A DNA stretch of 64,000 nucleotides, taken from assembly GCF_003319185.1 (NCBI RefSeq), contig NZ_QOHJ01000001.1:186001-250000 (forward strand), in the 5' to 3' direction. Within the stretch, counting starts at the first letter, position 1; each line of letters starts with the position of its first letter. The position numbers and the translations under genes were made by a program. This document shows, one piece after another, positions 52,446-61,593 of the stretch. Under the pieces are notes generated by a model that had not been told where the DNA came from, made no database searches, and worked only from the letters and a program-made list of their open reading frames with translations. The DNA comes from Blastococcus sp. TF02A-30. Its GTDB lineage: Bacteria; Actinomycetota; Actinomycetes; Mycobacteriales; Geodermatophilaceae.

Positions 52446-53660
52446 TCAGGGACCGGCGCGGCTGAGAACCTCGGTTCCGTCCGGCCGGTAGGTGTGCCAG
52501 TGGCCGGTGCCGGGATCTCGGCGGATCGTGAACCCGCCTTCGTGACAGCTCGTGTGGTGCCGCTCGCAGAGCAGTGCCCCGTTGTCGCAGCTCGTCGGCC
52601 CGCCGTGGGCCCAGTGGACGACGTGGTGGACGTCGCACCACTCCGGCGGGGCGTCGCAGCCGGCGAAGACGCAGTGCCCGTCACGGAGCTCGACGGCCCG
52701 GCGGATCGCGGCACTCGCCGTGCGCTGTGCCCGGCCGACGTCCAGCGGCAGCCCGTCCGGGCCGGTGATGATGCGGACGACGCTGGCGTCGCACGCCAAT
52801 CTCCGCGCCGTCTCCGGGTTGATCGGCCCCGCCCATCCCAGCGAGCCCCCGGAGCCGCCCGGGGCGCCACGCTCGGCGCAGAGGGCCAACCAGTCGATGG
52901 TCACGCGCACGTGCGGCCGCTCGCCCCGCACATCGGGGAGGGATCCGCCGTCGAGCGCACCGCGGGCCAGCGCCACCAGCGCGTCCGCCTGCCGCTCCGC
53001 GTGTGACCGCCTGTCGCCGGCGGGGCGGTCCCCGTTCATCAACGCGCCGAGCGCGGTGTGCAGGTACTCGCCACCGGCGGCGTCCAGATCGCCCCGCAGG
53101 TACACCCGGCCGTCCATCCCGGTAGCCATGGTGAACCGCCGGCGGACGTCGGCGGCGTCATCGAGGCTGCCATCGGGATCGACGCCGGCCACCCATGCCT
53201 TCACGCCGCGAGCCGTCTCGTGCGGGGCGGTCGCCCGGGCCAGGGACGCGAGGATCTCGTCGGTCTCGGCCAGGTCGATGCCTACGTCAGCGGCCTTGGC
53301 CAGCCGGCCCGGCGTCATGGCCCTGGTGATCACTCGAGCATGCGCCGAGCTGATCTCACCCGCAGCGAACGCGGCCGCCGTCTCCGGCAGCTGCTCGAGC
53401 CGCCGACCCGTCGAGACGATCGCCGTCGCCTGGTCCGGGGCCATGCGGCAGCTGCCGCGCAGCCAGCTCTTCATCGAGACCGCGCCGTCGTGCCGGTAGG
53501 CCTCACGCCGGTCAGCCGCTCGAACGACGGCGGTCACCGACGCGGCGACCCGGTTGCTCGCGGTGACGAGCTCGGCGGCGAGGTCGAGCAGCGCGTCGTC
53601 CGTCATGGCATCGAGGTCGATCTCGGCCAGCTGGTCCAGGGCGGAGCGGAGCTCGGACAT
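52446..53660 (-). CDS. DUF222/13E12-type HNH endonuclease
   Basis: 404 aa. Residues 1-300 are the DUF222 region (LDQLAEIDLDAMTDDALLDLAAELVTASNRVAASV; ITRAMTPGRLAKAADVGIDLAETDEIL). The end holds a zinc-linked HNH nuclease: CVFAGCDAPPEWCDVHHVVHWAHGG and DNGALLCERHH. This is the family multiplied as 13E12 repeats in mycobacteria. It lies against the direction of the hsd genes, between hsdS/mrr and hsdM, and has a LexA-like box 36 bp upstream. Homing or invasive spread is a reasonable guess. Confidence 0.9.
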   Translation of the reverse strand: MSELRSALDQLAEIDLDAMTDDALLDLAAELVTASNRVAASVTAVVRAADRREAYRHDGAVSMKSWLRGSCRMAPDQATAIVSTGRRLEQLPETAAAFAAGEISSAHARVITRAMTPGRLAKAADVGIDLAETDEILASLARATAPHETARGVKAWVAGVDPDGSLDDAADVRRRFTMATGMDGRVYLRGDLDAAGGEYLHTALGALMNGDRPAGDRRSHAERQADALVALARGALDGGSLPDVRGERPHVRVTIDWLALCAERGAPGGSGGSLGWAGPINPETARRLACDASVVRIITGPDGLPLDVGRAQRTASAAIRRAVELRDGHCVFAGCDAPPEWCDVHHVVHWAHGGPTSCDNGALLCERHHTSCHEGGFTIRRDPGTGHWHTYRPDGTEVLSRAGP

Positions 53661-53695
53661 GTGCTCCTCCTCCCGCCGCGGGGCCGATCGACGAG

Positions 53696-53711
53696 TCGAA
53701 CATACGATCGA
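53696..53711 (-). promoter_or_regulatory. LexA-like (SOS) box upstream of the HNH gene
   Basis: TCGAAC-ATAC-GATCGA agrees with the LexA consensus at 11 of 12 fixed positions. It sits 36-51 bp upstream of the HNH start. Mycobacterial 13E12 genes are known members of the LexA regulon, which supports the call. It is also 170 bp upstream of hsdM, on whose expression its effect is unknown. Confidence 0.7.
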
Positions 53712-53881
53712 GGTACGACAGAAAAGCCCTGCTCAGGGCGCGAGTACGTAAATTCTGCGGGCCTTTCCGGGCGCCGTCGCAACGAGCAGGAGGACGCGCG
53801 CGGGTGGCTGTCCCTGAGCCGTGGCCTCATCGGCACGTGCGAGCATCGGGCCGGCGACATCCGGGGACGACGAGGAGTTCG

Positions 53882-55369
53882 GTGACCGAGGCACGGCGGC
53901 TGGTCGACAAGCTGTGGAGCTACTGCAACGTCCTCCGGGACGACGGTGTCTCGACGATCGAGTACACCGAGCAGCTGACCTACCTGCTCTTCCTCAAGAT
54001 GGCGCACGAGCGCGAGACCCGGCCGCTCAAGCCTGAGCGGATCGTGCCCGCGCACTGCTCGTGGCAGCGGCTGCTCGACGCCGACGGCGATGACCTGGAA
54101 CTGACCTACCGGCACATGCTGGAGGACCTGGCCCGGCAGCCCGGCGTCCTCGGCGTCGTCTTCCGCAAGGCGCAGAACCGCATCCAGGACCCAGCCAAGC
54201 TCAAGCGGCTCATCGTCGACCTGATCGACAAGGAGAACTGGTCGGCGTCCGGCACCGACATCAAGGGCGACGCCTACGAGTCGTTGCTGGCCAAGGGCGC
54301 CGAGGACATCAAGTCCGGCGCCGGCCAGTACTTCACCCCGCGACCGCTGATCCAGGCGATGGTCGACTGCCTCCAGCCGTCCGCGGCCGACACGGTCATC
54401 GACCCGGCCGCCGGCACCGGTGGCTTCCTGCTGGCCGCGCACGAGTACGCCTCCCAGCACGCCGAGGACATGACGCCGGAGGAGCGCGACCACCTGCGTG
54501 ACGCCTTCGCGCACGGCGTCGAGCTGGTCGACGGCACGGCCCGCCTGGCGGCCATGAACCTGATCCTCCACGGCATCGGCAAGCCCAGCGGGGAGAGCCT
54601 GATCGAGGTCAAGGACGCGCTGCTCGCCGATCCCGGCCAGCGGTACTCCGTCGTCCTCTCCAACCCGCCGTTCGGGCGCAAGTCGTCGATCACGATGGTG
54701 GGCGCCGACGGTCGCGAGGCGCGCGAGGACCGCGAGATCGAGCGCGCGGACTTCGTGGTCACCACGGCGAACAAGCAGCTCAACTTCCTGCAGCACATCG
54801 CGACCATCCTGAAGATGTCCGGCCGGGCGGCCGTCGTCCTGCCGGACAACGTGCTGTTCGAGGGCGGTGCAGGCGAGACGATCCGCAAGAAGCTGCTGCG
54901 CGACTACGACGTCCACACCCTGCTCCGTCTGCCGACCGGCATCTTCTACGCGCAGGGCGTGAAGGCGAACGTGCTGTTCTTCGACAAGCGGCCGGCCGCC
55001 GACCACCCCTGGACCGAGCGGCTCTGGGTCTACGACCTGCGGGTCAACCAGCACTTCACGCTCAAGCAGAACCCGCTGCGGCGCAGCCACCTGGACGAGT
55101 TCGTCGAGTTCTACCGCCCCGGGCGGCCGCGCTCGGAACGGGTGGAGAGCGAGCGGTTCCGCTCCTTCACCTACGACGAGTTGCTCGCACGTGACAAGGC
55201 GAACCTCGACATCACCTGGCTCAAGGACGCCTCGCTCGAGGACCTCGACGACCTGCCCTCCCCCGAGGTCATCGCACGGGAGATCGTCGACGACCTCACG
55301 GCTGCACTGGCGGAGTTCGAGGCCGTGGCGGCGGCGCTCGAAGGGGCAGCGGGACTGGATCCGGCCTGA
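53882..55369 (+). CDS. hsdM: Type I restriction-modification DNA methylase (M) subunit
   Basis: 495-aa N6-adenine methylase. Residues 1-130 are the helical N-terminal domain (LVDKLWSYCNVLRDDGVSTIEYTEQLTYLLFLKM); motif X GQYFTPRPL, motif I DPAAGTGGF (174-182) and motif IV NPPF (261-264) follow. GTG 53882 is preceded by GAGGAG. It should modify with HsdS; the subunit genes are separated by a frameshifted mrr and the antisense HNH gene, so hsdM needs its own promoter in 53712-53881. Confidence 0.94.
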   Translation: MTEARRLVDKLWSYCNVLRDDGVSTIEYTEQLTYLLFLKMAHERETRPLKPERIVPAHCSWQRLLDADGDDLELTYRHMLEDLARQPGVLGVVFRKAQNRIQDPAKLKRLIVDLIDKENWSASGTDIKGDAYESLLAKGAEDIKSGAGQYFTPRPLIQAMVDCLQPSAADTVIDPAAGTGGFLLAAHEYASQHAEDMTPEERDHLRDAFAHGVELVDGTARLAAMNLILHGIGKPSGESLIEVKDALLADPGQRYSVVLSNPPFGRKSSITMVGADGREAREDREIERADFVVTTANKQLNFLQHIATILKMSGRAAVVLPDNVLFEGGAGETIRKKLLRDYDVHTLLRLPTGIFYAQGVKANVLFFDKRPAADHPWTERLWVYDLRVNQHFTLKQNPLRRSHLDEFVEFYRPGRPRSERVESERFRSFTYDELLARDKANLDITWLKDASLEDLDDLPSPEVIAREIVDDLTAALAEFEAVAAALEGAAGLDPA

Positions 55370-55500
55370 CGAGACCGGGCAGCCACCTCGGGTCCGTGCC
55401 GTCGCGCGCCTCACCCCGATCGCCGCCGCGAACGGTCAGGATGTGCGACCGAACGCGAGGACCTCCGTCACCGGCGGACCGGAGTGATCAGGAGCGAGCG

Positions 55501-55884
55501 ATGACCTACCCCGGACCTCAGCAGCCGGCTGCCGGTGACCCGCACGGCGCACCGGACCAGCCCGCCTGGGGGCAGCCCCCGGGGCCCTACGGCGGCTACC
55601 CGCCGGGCTACGGCCAGCCGCCGTACGGCGGCTATCCGTACGCGCCGCCGCGGCGCACGAACGGCATGGCCGTCGCGTCGATGGTCCTGGGCATCCTCTG
55701 GCTGTACTGGATCGGCAGCATCCTGGCGCTGGTCTTCGGCTACGTGGCCAAGCAGCAGATCCGGCAACGCGGCGACTCCGGGAGCGGCATGGCGACGGCG
55801 GGCATCGTGCTCGGCTGGGTCGGCATCGGCTTCCTCGTCCTCGGCCTCGTCTTCGGGCTCGCGAGGACCTCCAGCGGCTACTGA
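55501..55884 (+). CDS. DUF4190-type small membrane protein
   Basis: 127 aa. A Pro/Gly/Tyr-rich cytosolic N-terminus (residues 1-50) is followed by two hydrophobic helices with the DUF4190 pattern: NGMAVASMVLGILWLYWIGSILALVFGYVAKQQI and GMATAGIVLGWVGIGFLVLGLVFGL. ATG at 55501 has AGGAG upstream. No function known. Confidence 0.88.
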   Translation: MTYPGPQQPAAGDPHGAPDQPAWGQPPGPYGGYPPGYGQPPYGGYPYAPPRRTNGMAVASMVLGILWLYWIGSILALVFGYVAKQQIRQRGDSGSGMATAGIVLGWVGIGFLVLGLVFGLARTSSGY

Positions 55885-55941
55885 GCCGTCCGCGGGCCGA
55901 CCGGGGGTGACAGCGCGTGGCCGGCCCGCGATCCTGACCGC

Positions 55942-56796
55942 GTGCTGCAGGAGTCGGTGGTGCACCGCCCGCACCCCGCGCTGCGCCCGTTCGTCGCGGC
56001 CGCGGTCGGCTACCGGCACGAAGGTCTGCCGCCCGGCGAGCACCGGGGGCTGCCGTCGCCGTTCCTCACGGTCGTCGTCACGCTCGACGAGCCGCTGGAT
56101 ATCGCCGCCCACCCCGATCCGGTCCAGTCCCCCGGCCGGTACGACTCGCTGGTCGGCGGGCTGCACACCCGGCCGGCGCGCATCGTCCACCCGGGCCGGC
56201 AGGCCGGCATCCAGCTCTCGCTGACCCCGTTCGGCGCCCACGCCCTGCTCGGCTGCCCGGCCGGCGCCCTGGCCTCGGTCGATGCACCGCTGGAGGACCT
56301 GCTCGGGCCGTCGGCCGGCGAGCTGGTGGACCGGGTCCGTTCCGCGGCGACGTGGTCGGGCCGGTTCCGCGCTCTCGAGGCTGGGCTGCTGCGCCGGCTC
56401 CGGGAGGAAGTCCCCGACCCGGCCGAGGTGCGGGAGGCCTGGCGGCTGACGACGGCGACCGGCGGGCGGCTGCCCGTCTCCCGGCTTGCCGCGCACGTCG
56501 GCTGGAGCACCCGGCACTTGGAGCAGCGCTTTCGGGCGGCCACCGGGTTGCGCCCCAAGGAGGCGGCGCGCGTGGTCCGCTTCGACAGGGCGCGGCGCGA
56601 GCTCGCCTCCCGCTCGGCCGCCGGCCGGAGGCTGGACCTGGCCGGGCTCGCCGTGGCCGCGGGTTACGCGGACCAGGCGCACCTGACCCGCGAGTGGCGC
56701 GAGTTCGCGGGGCTTCCCCCCACGCGGTGGCTGGCGGCCGAGTTCGGATTCGCCCAAGACACAGAGGCGGTCACGACGGCACTGTCCGCGTCATGA
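55942..56796 (+). CDS. AraC-family transcriptional regulator
   Basis: 284 aa. A beta-rich N-terminal domain (residues 1-150, PSPFLTVVVTLDEPLDI; HPGRQAGIQLSLTPFGAHAL) precedes the double helix-turn-helix: LPVSRLAAHVGWSTRHLEQRF and LDLAGLAVAAGYADQAHLTREWREFAGLPPTRW. The VOC gene overlaps its stop by 4 nt and may be its target. GTG start. Confidence 0.9.
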   Translation: MLQESVVHRPHPALRPFVAAAVGYRHEGLPPGEHRGLPSPFLTVVVTLDEPLDIAAHPDPVQSPGRYDSLVGGLHTRPARIVHPGRQAGIQLSLTPFGAHALLGCPAGALASVDAPLEDLLGPSAGELVDRVRSAATWSGRFRALEAGLLRRLREEVPDPAEVREAWRLTTATGGRLPVSRLAAHVGWSTRHLEQRFRAATGLRPKEAARVVRFDRARRELASRSAAGRRLDLAGLAVAAGYADQAHLTREWREFAGLPPTRWLAAEFGFAQDTEAVTTALSAS

Positions 56797-57191
56797 CGAC
56801 TCCCCCACCCCAGGTCTGGCCCGCCTTCCGCGCGAAGGACGCCCGCGGGCTCATCCGCTTCCTCGTCGAGGTCCTCGGCTTCGAGGAGACCGTGAGCTAC
56901 GGCGAGGGCGACCGCGTCGACCACGCCCAGCTCGACTGGCCCGAGGGCGGCGGGGTGATGCTCGGCTCCCGGCGGGACGACGGCGGCCAGTGGCCGGTCG
57001 AGGCCGTGGGCTGCTACGTGGTCACCGCCGACCCGGACGCCGTCCACGCCCGTGCCGTCGCCGCGGGAGCGGAGGTCGTGCGCGAGCCCTACACGACCGA
57101 CTACGGCTCCCGGGACGTGACGATCCGCGACCCCGAGGGCAACCTGTGGCAGTTCGGCACCTACCGCGGGGAGCCCCGCCGGGCGGGTTGA
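56793..57191 (+). CDS. VOC (glyoxalase/bleomycin-resistance-like) protein
   Basis: 132 aa, one beta-alpha-beta pair set. ARGLIRFLVEVLGFEETVSY starts the first module and DPEGNLWQFGTYRG supplies the last metal-side Glu; HAQLDWPEGGGVMLGS has the central His. Substrate unknown. Coupled to the AraC gene (ATGA) and 4 bp from the convergent glpK. Confidence 0.87.
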   Translation: MTTPPPQVWPAFRAKDARGLIRFLVEVLGFEETVSYGEGDRVDHAQLDWPEGGGVMLGSRRDDGGQWPVEAVGCYVVTADPDAVHARAVAAGAEVVREPYTTDYGSRDVTIRDPEGNLWQFGTYRGEPRRAG

Positions 57192-57195
57192 CCGG

Positions 57196-58698
57196 CTACC
57201 GGCCCCAGGCGATGCTGAGCTCGACCGCCCGCTGCCACCGCGGGTACTCGGCGGTCAGCGCAGCGGCGCGCTCGGGGCGCGGGGACCACTGGGCCGACCG
57301 GTGCCAGTTCCGGCGCAGCGCCGCGACGTCGGACCACACACCCACGGCCAGGCCCGCGGCGTACGCGGCGCCGAGCGAGACGGTCTCCCCCACCATCGGC
57401 CGGACGACGGGGGTGTCCAGCACGTCCGCGAGGAACTGCATGAGCAGGTTGTTCGTGGTCATCCCGCCGTCGACCCGCAGCGCCGGCAGCGGCAGGCCGG
57501 AGTCGGCGTCCATCGCCTGCACCACGTCGCGGGTCTGCCAGCCGGTGGCCTCGAGCACGGCACGGGCCAGGTGGCCCTTGGTGACGTAGGAGGTCAGGCC
57601 GGCCACGACGCCCCGGGCCTCGCCGGCCCAGTGCGGCGCCAGCAGGCCCGAGAACGCGGGGACGACGTAGCAGCCACCGTTGTCCTCCACCGTCCGGGCC
57701 AGGGTCTCGACCTCGGCCGCGGAGCTGATCAGCCCGAGCCCGTCGCGCAGCCACTGGACCAGCGATCCCGCGACGGCGACCGAGCCCTCCAGCGCGTAGT
57801 GCACCGGCTCCCCGGCCAGCTGGTAGGCCACGGTGCTGATCAGCCCGTGGCTCGAGCGGACCAGGTCGGTGCCGGTGTTCTGCAGCAGGAAGCTGCCGGT
57901 CCCGTAGGTGCACTTGGCCTCACCCGCCTGGAAGCACGCCTGCCCGAACAAGGCCGCCTGCTGGTCGCCGAGGGCACCGGCGATGGGGACGGGGGTGGGC
58001 AGTGCGGTGGCCGATCCGATGACGCCCACCGAGGGCCGGATCTCGGGCAGCACGGCGGCGGGCACGTCGAAGAACGCGAGCAGCTCCGGATCCCAGCGGC
58101 AGGTGTGCACGTCCATCAGCAGCGTGCGGCTGGCGTTGGTCACGTCGGTCACGTGCACGCCCCCGGCCGGGCCACCGGTGAGGTTCCAGATGAGCCAGCT
58201 CTCCATGGTGCCGAACAGCAGCTCGCCCCGCTCGGCCCGTTCGCGCGCGCCCGGGACGGAGTCCAGGATCCAGCGCAGCCGCGGGCCGGCGAAGTAGCCG
58301 GCGATCTCCAGGCCGCTGCGCTCGGCGACCAGGTGCGCGTCCGGCCGCGCGGCGAGTTCGGCCACGAGGTCCGCCGTCCGGGTGTCCTGCCAGACCAGCG
58401 CCCGGGTGACCGGGCGGCCGGTGCGGCGGTCCCACAGCACGGTGGTCTCCCGCTGGTTGGCGATGCCCAGCGCGACCAGCTCGCCGGGCAGCGCGGCGAC
58501 GTCCCCCATGACCTGCGCCGCCGTGCGCTGCGCGTTCGCCCAGATCTCCTCGGGGTCGTGCTCCACCCAGCCCGGCCGGGGGAAGTGCTGCTGGTGCTCC
58601 CGCTGCCGGACGGCCACCAGCCGGCCGGCGCGGTCGAAGACGATGGCCCGCGTCGAGGTGGTGCCCTGGTCGATGGCCAGCACGTACCGCTCAGCCAC
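57196..58698 (-). CDS. glpK: Glycerol kinase, first copy
   Basis: 500 aa; phosphorylates glycerol to glycerol 3-phosphate. [18 protein letters not shown] is the ATP-binding start, [21 protein letters not shown] the substrate region, GALGDQQAALFGQACF and KCTYGTGSFLLQNTG the FGGY-type signatures; the end is VDGGMTTNNLLMQFLADVL. The GTG start overlaps the regulator gene by 8 nt, so it is expressed with it. A second kinase gene is 2.9 kb away on the other strand. Confidence 0.95.
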   Translation of the reverse strand: MAERYVLAIDQGTTSTRAIVFDRAGRLVAVRQREHQQHFPRPGWVEHDPEEIWANAQRTAAQVMGDVAALPGELVALGIANQRETTVLWDRRTGRPVTRALVWQDTRTADLVAELAARPDAHLVAERSGLEIAGYFAGPRLRWILDSVPGARERAERGELLFGTMESWLIWNLTGGPAGGVHVTDVTNASRTLLMDVHTCRWDPELLAFFDVPAAVLPEIRPSVGVIGSATALPTPVPIAGALGDQQAALFGQACFQAGEAKCTYGTGSFLLQNTGTDLVRSSHGLISTVAYQLAGEPVHYALEGSVAVAGSLVQWLRDGLGLISSAAEVETLARTVEDNGGCYVVPAFSGLLAPHWAGEARGVVAGLTSYVTKGHLARAVLEATGWQTRDVVQAMDADSGLPLPALRVDGGMTTNNLLMQFLADVLDTPVVRPMVGETVSLGAAYAAGLAVGVWSDVAALRRNWHRSAQWSPRPERAAALTAEYPRWQRAVELSIAWGR

Positions 58699-59467
58699 GG
58701 CTGTGCTCCGGTCGGCGCTCGCCCAGCTCGCGGGACACCGCGGTGGCGGCGTCGGTGACCATCCCGACGAGCGCGGGGCGGGGTGCGCCCCGTCCGTCGA
58801 GCACCGCGGCCACGGGAGCGGTGATGCCGAGGGCCCCGACCACCAGCCCGGCCGCCCCGCGGACCGGCGCCGCCAGCCCGGCCACGCCGGGCAGGTGCTC
58901 CTCGCGCTCCAGGGCCCAGCCGCGCGTCCGGGTCTCCTGCAGCTCGGGTGCCAGCTCGGCGGCCGTGGTCGACGTGGCGCGGGTGAACCGCTCGAGCTCC
59001 TGCGGCAGCGGGGGCAGGGGGACCTGGCAGGCCAGCAGCACCTTCCCCAGCGCCGTGGCGTGCGCGGGCAGCGCCGTGCCCACCTCCAGCTCCTGCGCGG
59101 AGTCGTCGGGGCGGAAGACGTGGTGCACCACGACCACCTGGGTGCCGGCGAGCGTGCCCAGCCGCACGGCGCTGCCGCTGCGCGAGGCCAGCGCGTCGGT
59201 CCAGTTCGAGGCCCGCGCCCGCAGCTCGTTGTCGTCCAGGTAGCTCGTCCCCAGGCTCAGCAGGCCCGCCCCGAGCTCGTACCGCCCGGTCCGGCGGTCC
59301 TGCGCGACGAATCCCACGGTGACCAGTGTCCGGAGCAGGCCGTGCGCCGTCGTCTTCGCCAGGCCGACCGCCTCGGAGATCTCGCGCAGGCCCAGCCGTC
59401 CGCCCGACCCGGCGATGACCTGCAGGATCGCGGCCGCGCGCTCGATCGACTGCACGCTGCCCGGCAC
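58691..59467 (-). CDS. IclR-family regulator of the glycerol cluster
   Basis: 258 aa from GTG 59467, placed where family homology starts ([16 protein letters not shown]). The N-terminal winged helix has [30 protein letters not shown]; the effector domain follows ([22 protein letters not shown]-like). GylR of Streptomyces, a relative, controls glycerol genes. A 19-bp operator precedes this gene and recurs before glpD, so autoregulation and cluster control are strongly suggested. Confidence 0.92.
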   Translation of the reverse strand: MPGSVQSIERAAAILQVIAGSGGRLGLREISEAVGLAKTTAHGLLRTLVTVGFVAQDRRTGRYELGAGLLSLGTSYLDDNELRARASNWTDALASRSGSAVRLGTLAGTQVVVVHHVFRPDDSAQELEVGTALPAHATALGKVLLACQVPLPPLPQELERFTRATSTTAAELAPELQETRTRGWALEREEHLPGVAGLAAPVRGAAGLVVGALGITAPVAAVLDGRGAPRPALVGMVTDAATAVSRELGERRPEHSRG

Positions 59468-59510
59468 GGCGACCGACGGTAGGCCATCGCGCGCGAGCAC
59501 CGCGGGACGA

Positions 59511-59529
59511 CGTACGACATTGCCGTACG
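59511..59529. promoter_or_regulatory. Operator of the IclR-type regulator, copy at its own promoter
   Basis: CGTACGACA, one base T, TGCCGTACG: an inverted repeat with one mismatched pair. It lies 44-62 bp upstream of the regulator start in the divergent region with the hydrolase gene. The 63171 site aligns base for base except at three positions. Confidence 0.75.
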
Positions 59530-59629
59530 GCACTCGTTGAGCAGCGCAACTGGCCGGCCCTACGGTTCGCCCGCTGCCGGGCCGACACGTCACGTCAGCA
59601 CCCCGTCACCGTCGATGAGGAGCCCTCTG

Positions 59630-61591
59630 ATGACCACCCCTGTCCGGTCCCGGCCGCGGAGGCTGTGGAGCCTCCTGCTGGTCTCTCTGGCCCTGGTGCT
59701 GCTGGGTGGCGGCGTGGCCGCCGCCGTGCAGTCCGACAACGGGAACGTGGAGGTCACCGACGTCCGCTTCACGGGCAGCGGTGGGCAGACCCTCTCCGCG
59801 CTGATGTACGTCCCCGACGGCGTCACCGCGGAGAACCCCGCGCCGGCGATCCTCGCCGTCCACGGCTACATCAACAGCCGCGAGACCCAGGACGCCTTCG
59901 CCATCGAGTTCGCCCGGCGCGGGTACGTGGTGATGGCCCTCGACCAGTCCGGGCACGGCTTCTCCGGCGGGGCGGCCTACGAGAACGGCTACGGCGGGCC
60001 GGCCGCCCTGTCCTACCTGCGCTCCCTCGACATCGTCGATCCGGACAACATCGGCCTCGAGGGCCACTCGATGGGCGGCTGGACGGTGCTCACCGCCGCG
60101 GCCGTCCTGCCCGACGCCTACCGCTCGATCGTGCTCGTGGGCTCCTCCACCGGTTCGGGCGTCTCCCCGGAGGGCGACGCGGAGTTCCCGCGCAACATGG
60201 CCCTCGTCTACGGGCAGCACGAGGAGTTCTCCACGCTCATGTGGAACGAGGCCGACGCGGACGACGTCCAGTCCAACGAGAAGATGATGTCGGTCTTCGG
60301 CACCGACGAGCCGGTCGAGACCGGCCGGGTCTACGGCTCGATCGACGACGGCACCGCCCGGGTGGTCTACCGGCCCGATGCCACGCACCCCGGCCTGACC
60401 CTGGACCCCACCGCCGTGCGGCACTCGATCGACTGGTTCGACCAGACGCTCGAGGGCGGCCACTCCGCGTCCGGCCAGATCTGGTGGCTCAAGGAGGCCG
60501 GCACCCTCGTCGCCTTCCTCGGCGGGATCCTCTTCCTCTTCCCGTTCGGCGCCCTGCTGCTGCGCACCCGGTTCTTCGCCGGCCTGGCGGGCAGCCCCGC
60601 TCCGGGCGTGGGCATGCGCGGCCTGCCGTGGTGGGGAACGGCGCTGCTCACCGCCGTCGTCTCGGCGGTGACCTACTTCCCCTTCCAGATCTGGGGCAGC
60701 GAGTGGGTGACCCCCAACGGCCTGTTCCCCCAGGAGATCACCACCGGCGTCATGTTCTGGGCGCTGGGCAACGCGCTCATCTCCCTGGTGCTGTTCGCCG
60801 TCTGGCACGTCACCGGCGGCCGCCGGGCCGGCGGCGGTGCCCGCGCCTACGGTCTGGCCGGGCAGGGCGGGTTCTCCTGGCGGGTGGTCGGCAGGTCCGC
60901 CGTCTTCGCCGCCGTCGTCACCGGGGCGCTGTACGGGCTGCTCGCCTTCTCCGACTGGGCCTTCCAGACCGACTTCCGCTTCTACGTCTTCCAGCTGCAC
61001 CTCATGGACGCCGCGCGGTTCCGGGTCTTCCTCACCTACCTGGTGCCCTTCACCGTGTTCACGCTGGTCATCGCGACCGTCCTGCACGCCCAGCTGCGCT
61101 CCGCCGAGTCCCGCTGGAGCACCGGGCGCCGGATGCTGGCCAACGGCGTGGCCCTGGCGGTGGGCGTGCTCGTGCTGATCGTCCTCGACTACGCCCCGCT
61201 GATCGCGGGCGGGACGCTGTGGATCGACACCCAGCCCCTGCTGGCGATCGTGGCCTACCAGTTCGTGCCGCTGCTGTTCGTGGTCGGTCTGATCGCCACG
61301 TACTTCGCGGACAAGACCGGCACGGTCTACGCGGGTGCGTTCATCTCCTCGATCCTCATCACCTGGAACAACGTCGCCGGCACGGCGAACCAGGTGGAGG
61401 TCGGCACCTGGGGTGGTGGCACCCAGCTGGTCCGGGTCTGGCTGCCGATCGCCGCGGCGGTCGTGCTCGCCGTGGTCGCGGTCCTGCGCAGCCGAACCCG
61501 GGAGGCCGGGACCGACCACGCACCCGTGGCCGACGGGGGCACCCGGTCCGACGGCGAGCCGGCACTGGCGGGCGACGGGGCGGCGCGCTGA
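59630..61591 (+). CDS. Alpha/beta hydrolase fused to a polytopic membrane domain
   Basis: 653 aa. A signal anchor ([21 protein letters not shown]) leads to an extracellular hydrolase (residues 45-305) with [19 protein letters not shown], elbow [16 protein letters not shown] and a late His in ATHPGLTLD. From about residue 305 come some eight membrane helices ([59 protein letters not shown]). ATG at 59630 has GAGGAG upstream. It directly precedes the second glycerol kinase (2-bp gap), so it may free glycerol from esters outside the cell; that is inferred from position. Confidence 0.85.
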   Translation: MTTPVRSRPRRLWSLLLVSLALVLLGGGVAAAVQSDNGNVEVTDVRFTGSGGQTLSALMYVPDGVTAENPAPAILAVHGYINSRETQDAFAIEFARRGYVVMALDQSGHGFSGGAAYENGYGGPAALSYLRSLDIVDPDNIGLEGHSMGGWTVLTAAAVLPDAYRSIVLVGSSTGSGVSPEGDAEFPRNMALVYGQHEEFSTLMWNEADADDVQSNEKMMSVFGTDEPVETGRVYGSIDDGTARVVYRPDATHPGLTLDPTAVRHSIDWFDQTLEGGHSASGQIWWLKEAGTLVAFLGGILFLFPFGALLLRTRFFAGLAGSPAPGVGMRGLPWWGTALLTAVVSAVTYFPFQIWGSEWVTPNGLFPQEITTGVMFWALGNALISLVLFAVWHVTGGRRAGGGARAYGLAGQGGFSWRVVGRSAVFAAVVTGALYGLLAFSDWAFQTDFRFYVFQLHLMDAARFRVFLTYLVPFTVFTLVIATVLHAQLRSAESRWSTGRRMLANGVALAVGVLVLIVLDYAPLIAGGTLWIDTQPLLAIVAYQFVPLLFVVGLIATYFADKTGTVYAGAFISSILITWNNVAGTANQVEVGTWGGGTQLVRVWLPIAAAVVLAVVAVLRSRTREAGTDHAPVADGGTRSDGEPALAGDGAAR

Positions 61592-61593
61592 GC

